Source: Nocardia nova SH22a
GTDB taxonomy: Bacteria; Actinomycetota; Actinomycetes; Mycobacteriales; Mycobacteriaceae
NCBI RefSeq assembly: GCF_000523235.1
Contig: NZ_CP006850.1
Span: 8,284,533 to 8,348,532 of the forward strand
Direction: 5' to 3'
Length of the DNA stretch: 64,000 nt
How positions within the stretch are numbered: the first letter of the stretch is position 1; the number at the start of each line of letters is the position of its first letter. The notes beneath the pieces were generated by a model. That model saw only the letters and a list, made by a program, of their open reading frames with translations, made no database searches and had not been told where the DNA came from. Below are positions 53,609 to 63,967 of the stretch, piece by piece. A program made the position numbers and the translations under genes.

Positions 53609-54595
53609 ATGAGTACGCCTGTTCGCGATCTGATCATTGTCGGCTCCGGCCCCGCCGGCTACACCGCCGCGGTCTACGCTGCCCGGGCCGAGCTCGAACC
53701 CCTGCTGTTCGAGGGCACCCAGTTCGGTGGGGCGCTGATGACGACCACCGAGGTGGAGAACTTCCCCGGCTTCCGCGACGGCATCATGGGCCCCGACCTC
53801 ATGGACGAGATGCGCGAGCAGGCCAAACGGTTCGGCGCCGATATCCGCACCGAAGACGTCGAGGCCATCGACCTGTCCGGTCCGATCAAGTCGGTCACCG
53901 TCGGCGGCGAGGTCTACCAGGCCGACGCGATCATCCTGGCGATGGGTTCGGCCGCACGCTATCTCGGTGTCCCGGGGGAGCAGGAACTGCTCGGCCGGGG
54001 TGTCAGCGCCTGCGCGACCTGCGACGGATTCTTCTTCAAGGGGCAGGACATCGTCGTGGTCGGCGGTGGCGACTCGGCGATGGAGGAGGCGACCTTCCTC
54101 ACCAAATTCGCCTCGAGTGTGACCATCGTCCATCGTCGCGAGGAGTTCCGGGCCTCCCGCATCATGCTCGAGCGGGCGAAGTCGAACGAGAAGATCAGCT
54201 TCCGCCTCAACTCCGAGGTGGTCCAGGTGCACGGCGACAACGCCGTGACGAGTCTCACCCTCCGCGATACCAAGACCGGCGAAACCTCCGAATTGGCCGC
54301 GACCGGCCTGTTCGTCGCGATCGGCCACGATCCCCGCAGTGAATTGGTCCGGGGCCAAGTCGATCTGGATGCCGAGGGCTATGTGCAGGTGCGCGAGCCC
54401 AGCACCGCCACCTCGGTCGACGGCGTCTTCGCCGCGGGCGATCTGGTCGATCACACCTATCGGCAGGCCATCACCGCGGCCGGTACCGGTTGCCGTTCCG
54501 CGATCGATGCCGAGCGCTGGCTGTCCGAGAAGGGCGACATCACCAGCAACACCCTCGATCACGCCGGTAACCCGGTGGAAGTCCCCGCCGGCTGA
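53609..54595 (+). CDS. trxB: Thioredoxin reductase
   Basis: This 328-residue NADPH-dependent flavoprotein reduces thioredoxin. The FAD site is [21 protein letters not shown], the redox dithiol is [11 protein letters not shown] (CATC, about residue 137), and the NADPH site is [35 protein letters not shown] holds the C-terminal FAD motif. ATG 53609 follows GGAAGGG. The gene pairs with trx 54 bases downstream and lies behind a SigR/SigH-type promoter. Confidence 0.95.
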   Translation: MSTPVRDLIIVGSGPAGYTAAVYAARAELEPLLFEGTQFGGALMTTTEVENFPGFRDGIMGPDLMDEMREQAKRFGADIRTEDVEAIDLSGPIKSVTVGGEVYQADAIILAMGSAARYLGVPGEQELLGRGVSACATCDGFFFKGQDIVVVGGGDSAMEEATFLTKFASSVTIVHRREEFRASRIMLERAKSNEKISFRLNSEVVQVHGDNAVTSLTLRDTKTGETSELAATGLFVAIGHDPRSELVRGQVDLDAEGYVQVREPSTATSVDGVFAAGDLVDHTYRQAITAAGTGCRSAIDAERWLSEKGDITSNTLDHAGNPVEVPAG

Positions 54596-54649
54596 TCGAC
54601 CCGAGCCGCACCGCATATCGCGTCACCGAAAATCACTAGGAGTTCGACC

Positions 54650-54979
54650 ATGTCCGAAACCGCCACCAAGACTGTCACCGACGCCACCTTCGAACAGGAT
54701 GTGCTGGGCAGTGACAAGCCGGTGCTCGTCGATTTCTGGGCCACCTGGTGCGGTCCGTGCAAGATGGTCGCCCCCGTGCTGGAGGAGATCGCCGCGACGC
54801 ATTCCGACAAGCTGACCGTCGCCAAGATCGACGCGGATGCCAATCCGACCAGCTCCCGCGACTACGGCGTGCTGTCCCTGCCGACGATGATCCTGTTCTC
54901 CGGCGGTAAGGAAGCCAAGCGCATCGTGGGTGCGAAGGGTAAGGCGGCCCTGCTGCGCGAACTCGACGGCATCATCTGA
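54650..54979 (+). CDS. trxA: Thioredoxin
   Basis: This 109-residue disulfide reductase carries the classical active site FWATWCGPCKMVAPVLEEIA (WCGPC) and the cis-Pro loop SLPTMILFSGG. By order it equals M. tuberculosis TrxC (Rv3914). AGGAG precedes ATG 54650. It is the electron acceptor of the TrxB encoded upstream. Confidence 0.95.
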   Translation: MSETATKTVTDATFEQDVLGSDKPVLVDFWATWCGPCKMVAPVLEEIAATHSDKLTVAKIDADANPTSSRDYGVLSLPTMILFSGGKEAKRIVGAKGKAALLRELDGII

Positions 54980-55215
54980 GTCGTTCCTCGTCCGGCCCCT
55001 GCCCGGTGACGTCGCGAGCGTTGCCGAGGCCGGGGCCCGATACGGTTTCACCAGTAGTCGGACCGGGCGCCCATAGCTGTGTACTATTTCGGCACCCGGA
55101 GAATTGCCGAAATTCGGTTCGGGTCTGAGAGAATCGACCGACGCTCCGGTCGTGCGAGGGTGTGTGCCGTCGCCTCAGCGGGTACCCGGTTGGCGGAAGG
55201 AAAGGGCTCTTACGC

Positions 55216-56412
55216 ATGCACCGACTTCGTCACGGCGATACTGGTCCAGCCGTCGCTGAGGTCCGGAGCAACCTGGCAAGTCTGGGGTTCCACCCACATT
55301 CACACGGAACCGGCCGGTCAGCCGGGCCGGGGGAGTACTGGAAGGATTCCGACGCGGTCTTCGACCCCGAACTCGATTCGGCCGTACGCGCTTTCCAGCA
55401 GCAACGTGGACTGCTCGTCGACGGTGTCGTCGGTCCCGCCACCTATCGTGCCCTCAAGGAAGCGTCCTACCGGCTCGGTGCGCGCACGCTCATCTACCAG
55501 CTGTCGGCGCCGCTGTACGGCGATGATGTCGCCACACTCCAACGGCGCCTGCAGGATCTGGGCTTCTACGTCCATCGCATCGACGGGTACTTCGGTCCGC
55601 ACACGCACGAGGCGCTGACCGCCTTCCAGCGCGAGATCGGCCTGGCCGCGGACGGGATCTGCGGTCCGGACACGCTGCGTTCGCTGGAACTGCTCGGCGC
55701 CCGGGTCACCGGCGGAAATCCACATCGGATCGCGGAGGAAGAGGTCGTCCACCGTGCCGGACCGCAGCTGACCGGTAAGCGCATCGTCATCGATCCCGGA
55801 ATGGGCGGTGAGGACAAGGGTTTGGCCGTCCCCACCGAATTCGGCGATGTGTACGAGTCGGAGATTCTCTGGGATCTGGCGAGCCGGTTGGAGGGCCGCA
55901 TGGCCGCCACCGGAATGGAGACCTTCCTTTCCCGGCCGTGGGGCGCGAACCCCACCGACGCCGAACGCGCCGAGACGTCCAACACCTTCGACGCGGACCT
56001 GATGATCTCGCTGCGCTGCGCCGCGAATCTCAGCTCCTCGGCCGGCGGGGTCGCCAGCTTCCACTTCGGCAATTCGCACGGATCGGTCTCGATGATCGGC
56101 CAGGTCCTGGCCGGATTCATCCAGCGTGAGATCGTGGCTCGAACCTCACTGCAGGACTGCCGCACCCACTCGCGCACCTGGGATCTGCTGCGTCTCACGA
56201 AGATGCCGACGGTGCAGGTCGATATCGGCTATCTGACAAACGAATACGACGCCTCCGTGCTGACCGATCCGCGGATGCGCGATGTCATCGCCGAGGCGAT
56301 CCTGATCTCGGTCAAGCGGCTGTACCTGCTGGGCCAGGACGATCAGCCCACGGGTACTTACACATTCGCCGAACTGCTGGCCGAGGAGCTGGCCGCCGCC
56401 GAGCGCATATAA
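55216..56412 (+). CDS. cwlM: CwlM-like regulator (inactive N-acetylmuramoyl-L-alanine amidase)
   Basis: This 398-residue cytoplasmic protein has two N-terminal peptidoglycan-binding domains (about 1-75 and 95-160, HDxxTAFQREIGLAADG-like repeats) and a C-terminal amidase_3 domain (about 185-375). The first zinc ligand is lost: VIDPGMGGEDKG has Met where active amidases have His (DPGHGG). The third ligand is also lost (SLRCAA). M. tuberculosis CwlM is likewise inactive, with Arg at the first position, and stimulates MurA. ATG 55216 is used. A strong terminator follows. Confidence 0.9.
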   Translation: MHRLRHGDTGPAVAEVRSNLASLGFHPHSHGTGRSAGPGEYWKDSDAVFDPELDSAVRAFQQQRGLLVDGVVGPATYRALKEASYRLGARTLIYQLSAPLYGDDVATLQRRLQDLGFYVHRIDGYFGPHTHEALTAFQREIGLAADGICGPDTLRSLELLGARVTGGNPHRIAEEEVVHRAGPQLTGKRIVIDPGMGGEDKGLAVPTEFGDVYESEILWDLASRLEGRMAATGMETFLSRPWGANPTDAERAETSNTFDADLMISLRCAANLSSSAGGVASFHFGNSHGSVSMIGQVLAGFIQREIVARTSLQDCRTHSRTWDLLRLTKMPTVQVDIGYLTNEYDASVLTDPRMRDVIAEAILISVKRLYLLGQDDQPTGTYTFAELLAEELAAAERI

Positions 56413-56427
56413 GGCTCTCCTGAACTT

Positions 56428-56459
56428 CGAAGGCCCCGGATGGGAATCCGGGGCCTTCG
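56428..56459. terminator. Bidirectional terminator between cwlM and GNAT gene
   Basis: CGAAGGCCCCGGAT (56428-56441) pairs with ATCCGGGGCCTTCG (56446-56459), a 14-bp stem with a GGGA loop. It lies between convergent genes. Confidence 0.8.
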
Positions 56460-56471
56460 TCGTCGTTCGAG

Positions 56472-57212
56472 TCAGTGGCAGATCACGCTGGGCCGAGCCT
56501 GCAGCGCCGCCGCGGCCAAGAGCTGATCGAGCGCGCGCTCGACATCTTCCTTCCACAGGTGATCACTGTCGAGTTCGAGTCGCAGTCGCGGAAAGCGGTT
56601 GTGGGGCGCCACCACCGAGAATCCCACGTCCTCCAGGAATTCCGCCTCGATCATGCAGCTCTCCGGCGAGCAGACGGTGTTCACGCGCTGCCGCGGCGCC
56701 GAGGCGATACCCGACGCCGGAGCGGCGATACGTTCCATGAAGAACATCGACTTCAGTCCGCGGGCGGGTAGTGCGGTGGCCGCCGGATCACTCCGGATTC
56801 CGAACGCCTCGATGGCCCGTACGCCACGACGCATCAGATCGCCGACCACGGCCTGCATCAGTCGATTGGCTATGCCGCCATCATTGTGCGGTGGTTCGGC
56901 CCGCAGCGTGGTCAGCAGGACCGCATCCGGGCTCACGGGGGAGGTGGGGAACAGCGTCGCGCGCGGCACCGCGCTCGGCGGGGCATACAGTGCGCATCCG
57001 GCGGGCTGGCCGTCGACGAGCGCGATCTGCCCGCACGATCCCCACTCCAGCATGACCGTGGACAGCCACGCCTCCTTCTCGAAGACGGGATCGCTGAATT
57101 CACGGGAATCCGCCGCCACGGCCGGATCGATCTCCCAGAACACGCATCGACGCGCATGCGCGGGGAGTTGGTCCAGTCCGCCGAGGGTTAGTGCGGTCAC
57201 GCTGGTCGACAC
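56472..57212 (-). CDS. GNAT-fold acetyltransferase-like protein (Rv3916c position)
   Basis: This 246-residue protein corresponds by position to M. tuberculosis Rv3916c. A GNAT-like core is visible: CGQIALVDGQPAGCALYAPP and GGIANRLMQAVVGDLMRRGVRAIEAFG (acetyl-CoA loop area), with the C-terminal CMIEAEFLEDVGFSVVAPH. Substrate is unknown. The N-terminus is uncertain: GTG 57212 places LTLGGLDQLPAHARRCVFWEID near the start, while GTG 57254 would add 14 residues. It is the last gene of a minus-strand run from parA. Confidence 0.7.
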   Translation of the reverse strand: MSTSVTALTLGGLDQLPAHARRCVFWEIDPAVAADSREFSDPVFEKEAWLSTVMLEWGSCGQIALVDGQPAGCALYAPPSAVPRATLFPTSPVSPDAVLLTTLRAEPPHNDGGIANRLMQAVVGDLMRRGVRAIEAFGIRSDPAATALPARGLKSMFFMERIAAPASGIASAPRQRVNTVCSPESCMIEAEFLEDVGFSVVAPHNRFPRLRLELDSDHLWKEDVERALDQLLAAAALQARPSVICH

Positions 57213-57429
57213 CGCTCTGCTCAGCCTCCAGCTTTCCGATTCATCTATGCTCACGCCGCATCAACATCTTCTCGCCAGCAAGAATATGCGATCAAAGCGA
57301 ACGCCTCATTTCCCATCCCTTATCGATGGCGGCACACCTCGGTCCGGCCCGAAAAACAGCGGCGTCACAGTGACGTTTCTTCCCGAGGCTCCGACATCTA
57401 CCTGATCACGACGAAATCCGGCCCGAAAT

Positions 57430-58440
57430 TCACAATCCCAGCTGCTGTTGTTCCATCAGCCCGACAATGCGTTCCAGATCGTCCACCGAACCGAATTCGA
57501 CGACGATCCTGCCCTTCTTCTTTCCCATACTCACGGTGACTCGAGTGTCGAACGAGTTCGCGAGTCGCTCCGCCACCTTGTCCAGACCGGGCGCGTAGAT
57601 CTGCTTCCGCTTCGGAGACGGTTTCGGTTCGTCCTCGGGGTAGCGGTTGGCCAGCGTGACGGCCTCCTCGGTCGCACGAACCGACAGGCCCTCGGCCACG
57701 ATGCGTTCCGCCAACCGCTCCTGCGCCTCGGCACCGGCGTCGAGACCCAGCAGCGCACGCGCATGTCCGGCCGACAGGACTCCGGCCGCCACCCGGCGCT
57801 GGACCGGAATCGGAAGCTTCAGCAGGCGGATCATATTCGTGACGACCGGTCGGGATCGGCCGAGTTTGTTCGCCAGTTCCTCGTGGGTGACGCCGAACTC
57901 CTCCAGCAATTGCTGGTACGCCGCCGCCTCTTCGAGGGGATTCAACTGGACGCGATGGATGTTCTCCAACAACGCATCGCGCAGCATGGCGTCGTCGGTG
58001 GTGTCGCGCACGATCGCCGGAATGGTTTCCAGTCCGGCTTCCTGACAAGCACGCCACCGGCGCTCACCCATCACCAACTGGTATCGCGGTGTGGGGGAGG
58101 GGGACTCGAGCGCGCGCACCACGATCGGCTGCATCAGTCCGAATTCCCGGACCGAATGGACTAGTTCGGCGAGCGCTTCCTCTTCGAAGACCTGGCGCGG
58201 CTGCTTGGGATTCCGCTCGATCTGGTCCGGCGGAATCTCTCGATACACCGCCCCTGCGACGGACTCCTCGGTGGCATCGGGAACCCGATGCAGATAAGCC
58301 GATGCGGGGTGTGGTCCGATCGGATCCAGTCCGATGACGGCATTGGCCGCAGCACTTCCCAGACCCTGCACCTCGGTCGGACCGGTCGGGATCAATGCGG
58401 CGAGCCCGCGTCCCAGTCCACCCTTCTTCGCCTGACTCAT
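57430..58440 (-). CDS. parB: Chromosome partitioning protein ParB
   Basis: This 336-residue CTP-binding clamp protein loads at parS sites. The N-terminal [11 protein letters not shown] motif contacts ParA. The ParB/Srx domain has [33 protein letters not shown] and [12 protein letters not shown]. The [20 protein letters not shown] segment and HTH ([20 protein letters not shown]) bind parS. The C-terminal dimerisation region ends the protein. It starts four bases after the parA stop. Confidence 0.95.
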   Translation of the reverse strand: MSQAKKGGLGRGLAALIPTGPTEVQGLGSAAANAVIGLDPIGPHPASAYLHRVPDATEESVAGAVYREIPPDQIERNPKQPRQVFEEEALAELVHSVREFGLMQPIVVRALESPSPTPRYQLVMGERRWRACQEAGLETIPAIVRDTTDDAMLRDALLENIHRVQLNPLEEAAAYQQLLEEFGVTHEELANKLGRSRPVVTNMIRLLKLPIPVQRRVAAGVLSAGHARALLGLDAGAEAQERLAERIVAEGLSVRATEEAVTLANRYPEDEPKPSPKRKQIYAPGLDKVAERLANSFDTRVTVSMGKKKGRIVVEFGSVDDLERIVGLMEQQQLGL

Positions 58441-58444
58441 CGGC

Positions 58445-59476
58445 CTACCGATCCCTTTCCTGTGCGGCACCAGCGGAACCCGCGGCGCTCGATTCCATCG
58501 CCGCCGAGCGGGCGGCGATCTCGCGGCCCGCATCGAGATAACTCATCGCGCCACGGGAACCCGGATCGTAATCGAGGACCGTCATCCCGAATCCCGGTGC
58601 CTCGGATACCTTCACACTTCGCGGGATCACCGACTTCAGCACCGCGTCGCCGAAGTGACCGCGTACCTCCTCCGCGACCTGATCGGCAAGTTTGGTGCGG
58701 CCGTCGTACATGGTGAGGACGACGGTCGACACATGCAGTTCGGGATTGAGGTGAGCCTGAACCAGACCGATATTGCGCAACAACTGGCCGACACCCTCCA
58801 GCGCGTAGTACTCGCATTGGATCGGGATCATGACCTCCTTGGCCGCCACCATCGCGTTGACGGTCAGCAGACCGAGTGAGGGCGGACAGTCGATCATCAC
58901 GTAGTCGATCTCGTAGCCGGCCAGATTGGCTTCCTGGATCGCCGCCTTCAATCGACCTTCGCGCGCGACCATCGACACCAACTCGATTTCCGCACCGGCG
59001 AGATCGATGGTGGCCGGGATGCACAGCAGGCGTTCGTTGTGCGGGCTGCGCTGAATGGCCTCCTGCACAGAGATTTCTCCGATGAGCAGTTCGTAGCTCG
59101 ACGGCACTCCGGAGTGATGCTCGACGCCGAGCGCGGTGCTGGCATTGCCCTGCGGGTCGAGGTCGATGACGAGCACCGTCATTCCCTGCAACGCAAGAGC
59201 GGCAGCGAGATTGACCGCCGTCGTGGTCTTACCGACGCCACCCTTCTGATTGGCGATGGTGATGATGCGCTGTTCCCGAGGCTTCGGGATATTGAGCGAT
59301 CCCGGATGCAGGACCTGACTGGCCCGCTCCGCCTCGGCAGCGATCGGAGTCTCGGCCGCGGAGATGTTCCCGAATGCGGTCTTGGAGAATTCATCTCCTC
59401 CGTGGCTGCCGCTGTCCAGCATTCCGGGCACCCGGGACGTTGTTTCCCGTGAAACATTCGCCGGACGGTTCGACAT
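58445..59476 (-). CDS. parA: Chromosome partitioning ATPase ParA
   Basis: This 343-residue deviant Walker ATPase has [19 protein letters not shown] (P-loop), [15 protein letters not shown] and [19 protein letters not shown]. The first 75 residues are a non-conserved extension, and a parS-like site lies inside its codons (NVSRETT). ATG 59476 is chosen. Together with ParB it moves the origin region after replication. Confidence 0.95.
   Translation of the reverse strand: MSNRPANVSRETTSRVPGMLDSGSHGGDEFSKTAFGNISAAETPIAAEAERASQVLHPGSLNIPKPREQRIITIANQKGGVGKTTTAVNLAAALALQGMTVLVIDLDPQGNASTALGVEHHSGVPSSYELLIGEISVQEAIQRSPHNERLLCIPATIDLAGAEIELVSMVAREGRLKAAIQEANLAGYEIDYVMIDCPPSLGLLTVNAMVAAKEVMIPIQCEYYALEGVGQLLRNIGLVQAHLNPELHVSTVVLTMYDGRTKLADQVAEEVRGHFGDAVLKSVIPRSVKVSEAPGFGMTVLDYDPGSRGAMSYLDAGREIAARSAAMESSAAGSAGAAQERDR
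59441..59456. promoter_or_regulatory. parS site 1, in parA
   Basis: TGTTTCCCGTGAAACA differs from the parS consensus TGTTTCACGTGAAACA at one base. It lies within the first codons of parA. Confidence 0.85.
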
Positions 59477-59834
59477 ACAGGCTCCTAACCCCGAGAACTT
59501 CAAGACACGTGCCCAGGCAGCACCGGCGCCGCTGGCTCGAACAAGCTGAACACGGTCGGGTTCGCAGCCGTCCCGCCGCGGGAATTACTCCGCTCCGAGA
59601 TCTGGCCTCAACCGACGTGCCGTGTCCGCACCGAACGAGCCGCCGGGAACCGCGAATCCGCGCTCACGCTCGACGACAACTAGCTTGCCAGCACGGGCCA
59701 CAATACGGAAGTTGAACCGCGGCAATCACTCTTCGACACGCGCGGAATGACCGATTCGGACCGCGCCGACGCTCAACTCGGCGCGTTGTTTCACATGAAA
59801 CATCGGATCGGGACGGGACCGGATGGCCCCGAAG
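59477..59834. other. parA-rsmG intergenic region
   Basis: These 358 bases contain parS site 2 and no supported gene. It presumably carries the parAB promoter on the minus strand. Confidence 0.5.
59787..59802. promoter_or_regulatory. parS site 2, parA-rsmG intergenic
   Basis: TGTTTCACATGAAACA differs from consensus parS by one base (G to A) and keeps the palindromic arms. Confidence 0.85.
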
Positions 59835-60584
59835 CTATTCCGCACGACGGGCGCGACGACTCGCTTCCTTGTTCGCTCGCTTCTCGGCTCGCGGCACTCG
59901 CTCGACGCTCAGCACCACCGTCGGTGGCGACACGATGCCCACACCGCATTCCCGAATCTCGGCATGGCCCGCACCCGCCTTCGCAAGCTCCATCCGATCG
60001 CGCTCGAGCTCCTCCGCGACGCTGGATCCCTTGAGTGCCAACATGTGCCCGTGCTCCCGAACCAGCGGCAGCGACCACTTGGCCAGTTTGCCCAGGGGGG
60101 CGACCGCCCGCGATGTCACGAAGTCGGCGCCACCCGCCTCCTTACGCACATCGGGTTGTTCGGCGCGGCCGCGAACGACGGTGATCGCCAGCCCGGCGGA
60201 CTCGATGAACTCGGCCAGGAATTTGGTCCGGCGTAGCAGTGGCTCCACGAGCGTGATGCGTAGGTCCGGTCGCGCGATCGCGAGCGGGATTCCCGGCAAC
60301 CCGGCACCGCTTCCGATATCCACGACGGATGCGCCCACGGGAATCAGTTCGCCCAGAACCGCGCAGTTGAGAATGTGGCGATCCCACAGCCGCGGCACCT
60401 CGCGCGGTCCGATCAATCCGCGTTCGACACCGGCGGTGGCCAACGCCGCGCAGTATTGCTCCGCGAGTGGAAGGCGGTCACCGAAGACCTCCGTCGCCAC
60501 GGCGGGCGGTGTCAGATCGACGGCGTCGCCATCATCGGGGGAGTGCTGGGGAGAGACGCCCGCGCCTCGTTCCACGTGAAACAT
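59835..60584 (-). CDS. rsmG: 16S rRNA m7G527 methyltransferase RsmG
   Basis: This 249-residue AdoMet-dependent enzyme (GidB) methylates G527 of 16S rRNA; loss gives low-level streptomycin resistance. The AdoMet site is [29 protein letters not shown], and [19 protein letters not shown] is a family motif. The C-terminus has a basic tail. Start ATG 60584 has the near-parS sequence just after it. GGAAGG abuts the ATG, so a slightly different start (GTG 60608) is possible. Confidence 0.92.
   Translation of the reverse strand: MFHVERGAGVSPQHSPDDGDAVDLTPPAVATEVFGDRLPLAEQYCAALATAGVERGLIGPREVPRLWDRHILNCAVLGELIPVGASVVDIGSGAGLPGIPLAIARPDLRITLVEPLLRRTKFLAEFIESAGLAITVVRGRAEQPDVRKEAGGADFVTSRAVAPLGKLAKWSLPLVREHGHMLALKGSSVAEELERDRMELAKAGAGHAEIRECGVGIVSPPTVVLSVERVPRAEKRANKEASRRARRAE
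60568..60583. promoter_or_regulatory. parS-like site 3, at rsmG start
   Basis: CGTTCCACGTGAAACA matches parS at 14 of 16 positions, with one intact arm (CACGTGAAACA). It covers the start of the rsmG coding sequence. Confidence 0.6.
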
Positions 60585-60647
60585 CCTTCCGGACCGATAG
60601 GGATCCACGATAGGCGGGCGGCTGCCCGCTCGAACTCATCACAAAGC

Positions 60648-60682
60648 GTAGGGCCCCCGGTCCGATGAACCGGGGGCCCTAC
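60648..60682. terminator. Terminator between jag and rsmG
   Basis: GTAGGGCCCCCGGT (60648-60661) pairs with ACCGGGGGCCCTAC (60669-60682), a 14-bp stem. On the minus strand it lies after jag and is followed by GCTTTGTG. It separates the rpmH-to-jag unit from rsmG-parA-parB. Confidence 0.8.
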
Positions 60683-60700
60683 CTTACCCATTCAGATCAT

Positions 60701-61270
60701 TCAGGCGGGTACGACGACAACGTGTCGATTCGGCTCGACACCCTCACTCTCACTCGCCGCACCGTCGACCGCGGCAACCGCGTCGTGCACGATCTTGCGC
60801 TCGAACGGAGTCATCGGAGCCAGCGACTCCGACTTGCCCGACTCGACCACCCGCCGCGCCGCGTCGGTGCCGAGTGCGCTCAACTCCTCGCGGCGCTTCG
60901 CCCGCCAGCCCGCCACATCGAGCATCAGGCGACTACGCACGCCGGTCGCCTGTTGCACCGCCAGGCGAGTCAACTCCTGCAACGCGTCCAGCACCTCACC
61001 GCGACGGCCGACCAACTTCGACAGATCGCGACCGCCGTCGATGCTGACGACCGCGCGATCTCCTTCCACATCCAGATCGATATCGCCGTCGAAGTCGAGG
61101 ACGTCCAGCAACTGCTCCAGGTAGTCGCCTGCGATCTCGCCCTCTTCGATCAACGCCTCCTCGGCGTCGGCCGGATCCGGCTCGGTCGCATCATCGCGGT
61201 CTTCCACCGCGGCATCGTCCTGCACACCGAGGGCCACAGTGGCGTCCCCTCCATCGGTCTCAACAGTCAT
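60701..61270 (-). CDS. jag: R3H/KH RNA-binding protein Jag (KhpB/EloR-like)
   Basis: This 189-residue protein has an acidic N-terminal tail, a KH-II domain (DGGRDLSKLVGRRGEVLDALQELT) and a C-terminal R3H domain (ESLAPMTPFERKIVHDAVAAV). In other bacteria it controls cell elongation with KhpA. It is the last gene of the rpmH-rnpA-yidD-yidC-jag group and is followed by a strong terminator. The N-terminal Jag domain is not evident; the acidic tail stands in its place. Confidence 0.9.
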   Translation of the reverse strand: MTVETDGGDATVALGVQDDAAVEDRDDATEPDPADAEEALIEEGEIAGDYLEQLLDVLDFDGDIDLDVEGDRAVVSIDGGRDLSKLVGRRGEVLDALQELTRLAVQQATGVRSRLMLDVAGWRAKRREELSALGTDAARRVVESGKSESLAPMTPFERKIVHDAVAAVDGAASESEGVEPNRHVVVVPA

Positions 61271-61344
61271 ATGTCGTTTCCTTCAATCTGAATCATCCGT
61301 CGAATCCGGCGCCCACCGCGCCGGGAAGCCGTAATCCGCGACCG

Positions 61345-62505
61345 CTAGCGACGCCGCTTCTGATTGGCGCGCCCCCTGTTTCCGGATCGCTTGCGATTAC
61401 CCGTGCCGGAGGACTTACCCGATGTCCCCGACTTGCCCGATGCCCCGGACTTACCGGACGCCGAGCCCGATTTCGCCGATGTGCTCGCGGCGGCCGCCGC
61501 ACCGGTGCCGTTGGATGCCGCGTCGGCGATCTTCTCCGCCGTGTCGGCGGCGATCTCCGCGGTGCCGGGTTTCTTCTTCGCGGTCGGCTTCGCACCGGGC
61601 TTGGGCGCGTTCTGCGCCTTTCGCTCGATGGCCTCCTGCTTCTTCTGCTGCTCTTCCTTGTCGATACGACCGAAGACCAGATGCTGCTGTCCGTAGGTCC
61701 AGATGTTGTTGGACACCCAGTAGAACAGGATGGCGATCGGGAAGAACGGACCACCGGCGACCACACCGAACGGGAAGACCCACAGCGCCAGCTTGTTCAT
61801 CAGAGCGGCTTGCGGATTCGCGGCCGCCTCGGCGCTCTGCCGCGCCACCGAAGCCCGCGCGTTGAAGTGGGTGGCGAGACCCGCGATGATCATCAGCGGA
61901 ACGGCGATGGCCACCATATTCCACACATGGGGAACGCCGCCGTAGTCGGCGTAGGCCTCGAGGGTGGACTTGGGGGAGGTGATCGACGCCGAGATCGGCG
62001 CACCGAACACACGGGCCCGCAGGAACGACTGCACATCTTCGGCGCTGAACACGTAGTTGGGCGTCATCGCATTCTGCGCCGGGGTCATGTGCAGCTGGCC
62101 GATACCCGTACCGGTCCGGTTGAACGATCGCAGCACATGGAGCAATCCGATGAAGACCGGAGCCTGAGCCAGCACCGGCAGACACCCCATCAGGGGATTG
62201 AACCCGTGTTCCTTCTGCAGCTTCTGCATCTCGAGCGCCATCTTCTGGCGATCGTTCTTGTACTTGCGCTGCAGTTCCTTGATCTGCGGCTGCAGCTCCT
62301 GCATCTGCCGGGTGGTGCGGACCTGCTTCACGAATGGTTTGTAGAGCACCAGCCGCAGGGTGAACACCAGGAACACCACCGACAGGGCCCATGCGAATCC
62401 GTTGCTCGCGCCCTTGTCGAAGTCTCCGAGTCCGAATATGAATCCGAAGACTCGGTGCCAGAACCATAGGATCCAGGACACCGGGTAATAAATGAAGTCG
62501 AGCAC
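61345..62505 (-). CDS. yidC: Membrane protein insertase YidC
   Basis: This 386-residue insertase has five predicted helices, starting [16 protein letters not shown]. It lacks the large periplasmic domain, as in Gram-positive YidC. The conserved hydrophilic groove Arg lies in the first core helix region ([26 protein letters not shown]). The C-terminal 100 residues are Ser/Gly/Lys-rich with many basic repeats ([15 protein letters not shown]) that could bind ribosomes. GTG 62505 is the start. Confidence 0.93.
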   Translation of the reverse strand: MLDFIYYPVSWILWFWHRVFGFIFGLGDFDKGASNGFAWALSVVFLVFTLRLVLYKPFVKQVRTTRQMQELQPQIKELQRKYKNDRQKMALEMQKLQKEHGFNPLMGCLPVLAQAPVFIGLLHVLRSFNRTGTGIGQLHMTPAQNAMTPNYVFSAEDVQSFLRARVFGAPISASITSPKSTLEAYADYGGVPHVWNMVAIAVPLMIIAGLATHFNARASVARQSAEAAANPQAALMNKLALWVFPFGVVAGGPFFPIAILFYWVSNNIWTYGQQHLVFGRIDKEEQQKKQEAIERKAQNAPKPGAKPTAKKKPGTAEIAADTAEKIADAASNGTGAAAAASTSAKSGSASGKSGASGKSGTSGKSSGTGNRKRSGNRGRANQKRRR

Positions 62506-62509
62506 GGCT

Positions 62510-62941
62510 CTATGTACTCCCGTCGGTCGTGTCGCCGGTCACCGCATGCGGCGACCCTTTACAAGACTTGTGTTCAGCCGCCTCGGCATGGTCTCGGCTT
62601 CGCTCCGAAGCGCGCGACCGCTGAGTATTCGACTCATCGGTGCTCGGCTCGTGGGCGAGACTCGGCGGATCGGTTTCGGCGGCGGCCCGTTTCCGTTTGC
62701 GTTCGGGAACGGGGTCCCACCCACCAGGGTGCCAGGGTGCACATTTGGCCAGACGCACGGCCGTCAATCCGAGCCCGACGACGAGCCCGCGGGTACGCAG
62801 AGCCGTCACGGCGTACTCACTGCAGGTCGGTATGAACCGGCACACCGGCATGCGAGTGGGGGAGACATAGGTCCGGTACAGCTCGATCAAGAAGATCACA
62901 GCGTTGGCCGGGAACCGCGACACCACACGCAGGAGGTTCAT
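62510..62941 (-). CDS. yidD: Membrane protein insertion factor YidD
   Basis: This 143-residue small hydrophobic protein has the YidD core ([47 protein letters not shown]) with its conserved Cys residues. A 50-residue polar tail follows the core, longer than usual. The start overlaps the rnpA stop (ATGA). It acts with YidC in membrane insertion. Confidence 0.9.
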   Translation of the reverse strand: MNLLRVVSRFPANAVIFLIELYRTYVSPTRMPVCRFIPTCSEYAVTALRTRGLVVGLGLTAVRLAKCAPWHPGGWDPVPERKRKRAAAETDPPSLAHEPSTDESNTQRSRASERSRDHAEAAEHKSCKGSPHAVTGDTTDGST

Positions 62942-63348
62942 GACGGATCACTCGGCTCCACCCGCGCGGCGGGAACGTCGAACGACAGCTTTCGCAGGGC
63001 CGATCGCAGCTGGCGATCCAGCTCCGCGGAGGTTGCCGTCGCCGCCCCGGGCAGCGCCCGGATGACGACATCGGACTCGGCCGGGAGGTGCCCCGCGATT
63101 CCGGCGCACATATGACGCAGGCGGCGGGCGACACGGTGTCGAACCACCGCGTTACCCACCGCCTTGCTGACAATCAGACCGAAACGAGGACCGCCGTTCC
63201 GCGCGAGCGGACGCGACTCCTTGTCGTCGGTGGTGGCAGCACCGGCCACTACATGCACGACGATGTCCCGCCTCCCGATTCTCCGGCCGTTTCGCACCGT
63301 CCGGGAGAAATCGGCACGATGATGCAGCCGGTACGGCTCAGGCAACAC
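62938..63348 (-). CDS. rnpA: Ribonuclease P protein component
   Basis: This 136-residue basic protein helps RNase P RNA trim tRNA 5' ends. The RNR-type motif is GNAVVRHRVARRLRHM, and FGLIVSKAVGNAV precedes it. An N-terminal RLHHRADFSRTVRNG helix is present. A C-terminal tail of 15 residues extends past the fold. GTG 63348 is the start, 85 bases after rpmH. Confidence 0.93.
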   Translation of the reverse strand: MLPEPYRLHHRADFSRTVRNGRRIGRRDIVVHVVAGAATTDDKESRPLARNGGPRFGLIVSKAVGNAVVRHRVARRLRHMCAGIAGHLPAESDVVIRALPGAATATSAELDRQLRSALRKLSFDVPAARVEPSDPS

Positions 63349-63433
63349 CCGAGTGTCCGAGCACGTAACGGGTGAGCGGAAGGAGTGGGACGTACAGCGT
63401 GCGAGGCATGGCGGCGATGCCGATGCCGAGCGA

Positions 63434-63577
63434 TCAGGCCGTCAGAGAGGCGCGGCCCTTACGACGGCGCGCCGACACGATCGCGCGCCCGGCACGGGTG
63501 CGCATCCGGAGACGGAAGCCGTGGACGCGTGCGCGACGACGGTTGTTCGGCTGGAACGTCCGCTTGCCCTTGGCCAC
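63434..63577 (-). CDS. rpmH: 50S ribosomal protein L34
   Basis: This 47-residue protein reads [20 protein letters not shown]... then [12 protein letters not shown], the full L34 pattern. GTG 63577 is the start, with GAGGAG upstream. It is easy to overlook because of its size and non-ATG start. A promoter lies at 63755-63783. Confidence 0.95.
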   Translation of the reverse strand: MAKGKRTFQPNNRRRARVHGFRLRMRTRAGRAIVSARRRKGRASLTA

Positions 63578-63754
63578 GGTCAACACTCCTCGAGTTGGTG
63601 GGCGCCAGGCGGCGCCCGAAGTTGTTCGGTGAAACGATGTGGACGCGATGAAAACGGGTCTTCATCGGCACAACGCCCATTGCGTGGTGGTCCCGCTGGA
63701 TCGAAATCGACCAGGCAGCAGGCAGCCAACACCGCGTCAACGGGTGACTGTACG

Positions 63755-63783
63755 AGGGTACTGATCGGCTATGAGGGGGTCAA
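63755..63783 (-). promoter_or_regulatory. rpmH promoter
   Basis: On the minus strand TTGACC (63778-63783) and TACCCT (63755-63760) are separated by 17 bp, a good housekeeping promoter directing rpmH. Confidence 0.6.
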
Positions 63784-63855
63784 ACTCGGGGTCCCCCATG
63801 AGACACCCGCCACTGTGGCGGCTCGCCGGTCCGGCCGGGGGTTCGTGAACAACCC

Positions 63856-63885
63856 TTGTCACATCTGCCGCCTACCCGTTACGAT
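63856..63885 (+). promoter_or_regulatory. Probable dnaA promoter
   Basis: TTGTCA (63856-63861) and TACGAT (63880-63885) are 18 bp apart on the plus strand. It points towards the expected dnaA gene right of the window. Confidence 0.55.
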
Positions 63886-63967
63886 CCATAGCTAGAAAAT
63901 TGCTGCAGAAGCGCAGGTCCAGGCGCTGACCGGGGGGGTTATCGCAGCAAGCCACGTATCGCCCCAG

